Source: Candidatus Ancillula trichonymphae ImTpAt
Lineage (GTDB): Bacteria > Actinomycetota > Actinomycetes > Actinomycetales > Bifidobacteriaceae
Direction: 5' to 3'
DNA length: 8,718 nucleotides
Assembly (NCBI GenBank): GCA_000485475.1
Contig: AXYY01000085.1
Location: 1-8,718, forward strand
Under the pieces are notes generated by a model. It did not search any database, was not told the DNA's origin, and worked only from the letters and a program-made list of their open reading frames with translations. Both the position numbers and the translations under genes were made by a program. Below, piece by piece: positions 6,198 to 8,718 of the stretch; the stretch's first letter is position 1, and every line of letters begins with the position of its first letter.

Positions 6198-6226
6198 AAA
6201 AGTTGATACCTGAGGACTAAACTTTT
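6198..6226. promoter_or_regulatory. dnaK operator copy 1 (upstream of -35)
   Basis: AAAAGTT (6198-6204), 15 bp, AACTTTT (6220-6226). It ends 12 bp before the -35 of the dnaK promoter. Half-site centres are 22 bp apart, two helical turns, which suits a dimeric repressor. An identical arrangement lies just downstream of the -10. It does not match the HspR box (CTTGAGT-N7-ACTCAAG) or CIRCE (TTAGCACTC-N9-GAGTGCTAA). Confidence 0.6.
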
Positions 6227-6238
6227 CAAAAAAAGTAC

Positions 6239-6267
6239 TTGACAAGTAGTTTTTCATGTGCTATAAT
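6239..6267 (+). promoter_or_regulatory. dnaK promoter, perfect sigma-70 consensus
   Basis: TTGACA (6239-6244), 17-bp spacer, TATAAT (6262-6267), with an extended -10 (TGC before TATAAT). Both hexamers and the spacing are ideal. Transcription should start near 6274, leaving a 5' leader of about 65 nt. The -35 is embedded in a palindrome, TACTTG-A-CAAGTA (6236-6248), flanked by AAAAA and TTTTT. A promoter this strong implies control by repression. Confidence 0.9.
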
Positions 6268-6272
6268 TGTTA

Positions 6273-6301
6273 AAAAGTTGATGATAGCACACTTAACTTT
6301 T
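6273..6301. promoter_or_regulatory. dnaK operator copy 2 (over the start site)
   Basis: AAAAGTT (6273-6279), 15 bp, AACTTTT (6295-6301), beginning 6 bp after the -10 and so covering the predicted transcription start. The left arm extends identically in both copies to AAAAGTTGAT. Copies are exactly 75 bp apart start to start. Binding at both could block polymerase access or loop the promoter. Inference only; the regulator is unknown. Confidence 0.6.
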
Positions 6302-6325
6302 GTCCATGTAAGTATTAGTTATGAG

Positions 6326-6331
6326 AAGGAG
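6326..6331 (+). promoter_or_regulatory. Ribosome binding site of dnaK
   Basis: AAGGAG lies 7 nt before ATG 6339 and decides the start. An in-frame ATG at 6321 would add MRRRED but overlaps this site and has no good Shine-Dalgarno of its own. Confidence 0.85.
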
Positions 6332-6338
6332 AGAGGAT

Positions 6339-8180
6339 ATGGCTAAGGCAGTAGGTATAGATTTAGGTACGACGAACTCGTGCGTTGCGGTTCTTGAAGG
6401 CGGTGAGCCAACTGTTATTTCAAATGCGGAGGGCATGCGCACGACGCCGTCAGTTGTTGCATTCTCGAAGACTGGGGAAGTTCTAGTTGGAGAAGTTGCG
6501 AAGCGGCAGGCGGTGACCAATGTGGATCGCACAATTTCATCAGTTAAGCGGCATATTGGAGCGTCTGACTGGAACGTTAAGATTGATGACAAGAAGTATA
6601 CAGCACAAGAGATTTCAGCGCGTATTTTGACCAAGTTGAAAACAGATGCTGAGAGTTATCTTGGTGATAGGGTTACGGACGCCGTCATTACAGTTCCTGC
6701 ATATTTCAACGACGCACAACGTCAGGCGACTAAGGATGCTGGTCAGATTGCTGGACTTAATGTTTTGCGAATTGTGAACGAACCAACTGCTGCTGCACTC
6801 GCATACGGACTAGAAAAAGGTAAGGAAGATGAATTGATTCTAGTCTTCGATTTGGGTGGTGGAACTTTTGATGTATCACTTCTTGAAATTGGCAAAGATG
6901 ATGACGGTTTCTCGACTATTCAAGTCCGTGCGACTTCTGGTGATAACCATTTGGGTGGAGATGACTGGGACCAGAGAATTGTTGACTACTTGATTGGTCA
7001 GGTCAAGGCCAAAGATGGTGTAGATTTGAGCAGGGACAAAGTTGCACTTCAACGCTTAAAAGATGCTGCAGAGCAGGCGAAGAAGGAGCTTTCAACTGCT
7101 CAGGAGACCAACATCTCCATGCAGTATATCTCAATGAGCGAGAACGGCCCAATTCATCTTGACGAGAAGTTGACTCGCGCAAAGTTCGAAGACTTGACCA
7201 AGGACCTGATTGATCGAACACGTAAACCATTTCTTGATGTAATCAAAGATGCTGGTGTAAAAGTTGGTGACATCAACCACGTTGTACTGGTCGGTGGTTC
7301 GACTCGTATGCCCGCAGTTACTGAGGTCGTCAAGGGGTTGACTGGTGGAAAAGAACCGAACAAGGGCGTCAATCCTGATGAAGTTGTTGCAGTTGGTGCG
7401 GCCTTACAAGTCGGTGTTTTGCAAGGAGATCGTAAAGATGTTCTACTGATTGATGTCACGCCATTGAGTCTAGGTATTGAGACTAAGGGTGGAGTTATGA
7501 CCAAGTTGATTGATCGTAATACCGCAATTCCGACTAAACGGTCTGAGGTATTTTCAACCGCAGAAGATAATCAGCCAGGAGTTTTAATTCAGGTCTACCA
7601 AGGTGAGCGCGAGTTCGCTAGGGACAACAAGATGCTCGGAACTTTTGAGCTTTCTGGAATTGCATCCGCACCTCGTGGAGTGCCGCAAATTGAGGTGATT
7701 TTTGACATCGACGCGAATGGAATTGTACATGTTTCTGCAAAGGATAAGGGCACTGGCAAAGAGCAGAGCATTCAGATAACTGGTGGTTCAGGACTTGACA
7801 AATCTGAAATTGACCGCATGCTAAAAGAGGCTGAAGAACATGCTGCAGAAGATAAAGAGCGCCGCGAATCTGCGGAGACCAAGAATCAGGCAGAAGCGTT
7901 TGCCTACTCGACGCAAAAAGTTATTGATGAGAACAAGGACAAGCTTGATGCCGCACTAGTTAAGGAAGTTCAAGCAGATATTGATGCTCTGAAAAAACTT
8001 GTTGAAGATGCAAATTCACCAACAGAGGCGATTAAAGAGGGGCAGAACAAATTGATGACTTCATCGCAAAAGGTTGGTCAGATGCTATACAAGAATCAGC
8101 AGGATGCTGCACAAACTTCTAACTCTGGTGAGCAAAATGCAAGTGCAGAAGCTGAAGAAGCTGAGGTTGTAGAGGAGTAG
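6339..8180 (+). CDS. dnaK: Chaperone protein DnaK (Hsp70)
   Basis: Intact 613-aa cytosolic ATP-dependent chaperone that binds exposed hydrophobic segments of unfolded proteins, working with DnaJ and the nucleotide exchange factor GrpE. ATPase domain about 1-366 carries all three Hsp70 signatures: IDLGTTNS (7-14), [14 protein letters not shown] (169-182) and [13 protein letters not shown] (315-327), plus Lys70 and [11 protein letters not shown] (147-157). The interdomain linker DVLLID is at 367-372. The substrate domain runs about 373-480 and the helical lid about 485-585. The acidic tail ends [10 protein letters not shown]. It lacks the N-terminal-lobe insertion of proteobacterial DnaK and has [10 protein letters not shown] at 201-210 (Asn where E. 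coli has Thr199), both normal in Gram-positives. Controlled by the perfect promoter and paired inverted repeats upstream. It ends in tandem TAG codons, 4 nt before grpE, so it heads an operon that in actinobacteria usually continues with dnaJ and hspR. Confidence 0.99.
   Translation: MAKAVGIDLGTTNSCVAVLEGGEPTVISNAEGMRTTPSVVAFSKTGEVLVGEVAKRQAVTNVDRTISSVKRHIGASDWNVKIDDKKYTAQEISARILTKLKTDAESYLGDRVTDAVITVPAYFNDAQRQATKDAGQIAGLNVLRIVNEPTAAALAYGLEKGKEDELILVFDLGGGTFDVSLLEIGKDDDGFSTIQVRATSGDNHLGGDDWDQRIVDYLIGQVKAKDGVDLSRDKVALQRLKDAAEQAKKELSTAQETNISMQYISMSENGPIHLDEKLTRAKFEDLTKDLIDRTRKPFLDVIKDAGVKVGDINHVVLVGGSTRMPAVTEVVKGLTGGKEPNKGVNPDEVVAVGAALQVGVLQGDRKDVLLIDVTPLSLGIETKGGVMTKLIDRNTAIPTKRSEVFSTAEDNQPGVLIQVYQGEREFARDNKMLGTFELSGIASAPRGVPQIEVIFDIDANGIVHVSAKDKGTGKEQSIQITGGSGLDKSEIDRMLKEAEEHAAEDKERRESAETKNQAEAFAYSTQKVIDENKDKLDAALVKEVQADIDALKKLVEDANSPTEAIKEGQNKLMTSSQKVGQMLYKNQQDAAQTSNSGEQNASAEAEEAEVVEE
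8171..8177 (+). promoter_or_regulatory. Ribosome binding site of grpE
   Basis: AGAGGAG lies 7 nt before ATG 8185, inside the last codons of dnaK, consistent with translational coupling in one transcript. Confidence 0.8.
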
Positions 8181-8184
8181 TAGT

Positions 8185-8718
8185 ATGAAAAATGAAGCTG
8201 AAAACGAAAACAACGACATTGTGCAAGAGACTGAGAAAATAGTTTCAGAATCGTGCGAGAACCAGAATATTGGGGACAAAGAAGTTAACCAGGGGGAGGA
8301 CGGCACTTCCTCTGGTTCTTCGGAGCATGTTGATTTGATGGACTCGTTGAAGCGTGAACGAGCAGATTTTCGTAACTACAAGAATCGTGCGGAACAAGAG
8401 ATGGCCAAGGCGCGAACGTGTGGCATTCAGCATGTTATAAAGCAGCTGCTACCAGTACTTGATGAAATCGGGCGCGCCAAGGATGCCGGAGATCTTGATG
8501 GTGGTTCGCCATTTACTAGTATAGCAACGAAACTGGAAGCGGTTGTGAGCAAGTTGGAAGTGACCAAGTTCGGCGCAAAAGGTGAGGTTTTCGACCCTAA
8601 ACTGCATGAAGCATTGACGAACCGTAGTGCACAAGATGAAGAAAATTTGCAAGATGGTGCGGTAATTATTGATCAGGTTGTTGAGCCGGGTTACAAGTAT
8701 GAGGATAAAATAATACGG
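8185..8718 (+). CDS. grpE: GrpE, DnaK nucleotide exchange factor (3' end outside window)
   Basis: 178 codons are visible without a stop; the gene runs past the window end. GrpE is a dimer that opens the DnaK nucleotide site to release ADP. Residues 1-48 form an acidic, low-complexity head. About 50-90 is the long dimerising helix (LMDSLKRERADFRNYKNRAE, then QEMAKARTCGIQHVIKQLLP). VLDEIGRAKDAGDL follows at about 91-104. The C-terminal beta domain includes KFGAKGEVFDPKLHEAL (about 127-143) and QVVEPGYKYEDKIIR (164-178), where family members have VxxxGYxxxxRVIRPA, so only some 10-30 residues should be missing. It starts 4 nt after the dnaK stop and is surely co-transcribed. Confidence in identity is high. 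Confidence 0.97.
   Translation, partial: MKNEAENENNDIVQETEKIVSESCENQNIGDKEVNQGEDGTSSGSSEHVDLMDSLKRERADFRNYKNRAEQEMAKARTCGIQHVIKQLLPVLDEIGRAKDAGDLDGGSPFTSIATKLEAVVSKLEVTKFGAKGEVFDPKLHEALTNRSAQDEENLQDGAVIIDQVVEPGYKYEDKIIR

Noticed and set aside
6284..6296. CIRCE-like sequence ATAGCACACTTAA
   Set aside because: It resembles one arm (TTAGCACTC) but has no matching GAGTGCTAA 9 bp downstream.

Overview
The window looks like a reduced, decaying genome of a low-GC actinobacterium, probably host-associated. Two highly conserved heat-shock genes (dnaK, then the start of grpE) and one ECF sigma factor are intact. Most of the other coding-like sequence is broken by frameshifts and stop codons. DnaK is of the Gram-positive type and, by recollection of family members, looks actinobacterial (Micrococcales or Bifidobacteriales relatives, including reduced lineages such as Tropheryma). 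The exact order cannot be fixed by eye. Sequencing error is an unlikely cause of the frameshifts, because dnaK and the visible part of grpE run about 2.4 kb with none.

Layout, left to right. 1-564: remnant of the C-terminal half of an iron-sulfur L-serine dehydratase (sdaA). 619-1134: remnant of a DEDDh (DnaQ-like) 3'-5' exonuclease. 1135-1454: no gene seen. 1455-2018 (minus): intact ECF sigma factor with its own extended -10 promoter, predicted to give a nearly leaderless mRNA. 2045-2225: cluster of short perfect hairpins with 3-nt loops, one of which overlaps the sigma-gene promoter. 2230-2925: gene-poor, with an 18-bp palindrome, several short direct repeats and one possible 55-aa membrane peptide. 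2926-4277: remnant of a secreted GLUG-repeat surface protein. 4278-5938: further broken coding sequence that I cannot assign to a family. 5950-6301: a 23-bp tandem duplication, a tiny ORF behind a perfect Shine-Dalgarno, two more triloop hairpins and the dnaK control region. 6339-8180 dnaK and 8185 onward grpE (cut by the window end), apparently co-transcribed.

The most interesting sequence is regulatory. The dnaK promoter is a perfect TTGACA-N17-TATAAT with an extended -10. It is bracketed by two copies of the inverted repeat AAAAGTT-N15-AACTTTT, which does not match the usual HAIR or CIRCE heat-shock operators. The triloop hairpins occur in two places, upstream of the sigma factor and upstream of dnaK. 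Their arms differ from copy to copy while pairing is kept, which points to a small palindromic repeat family under structural constraint.
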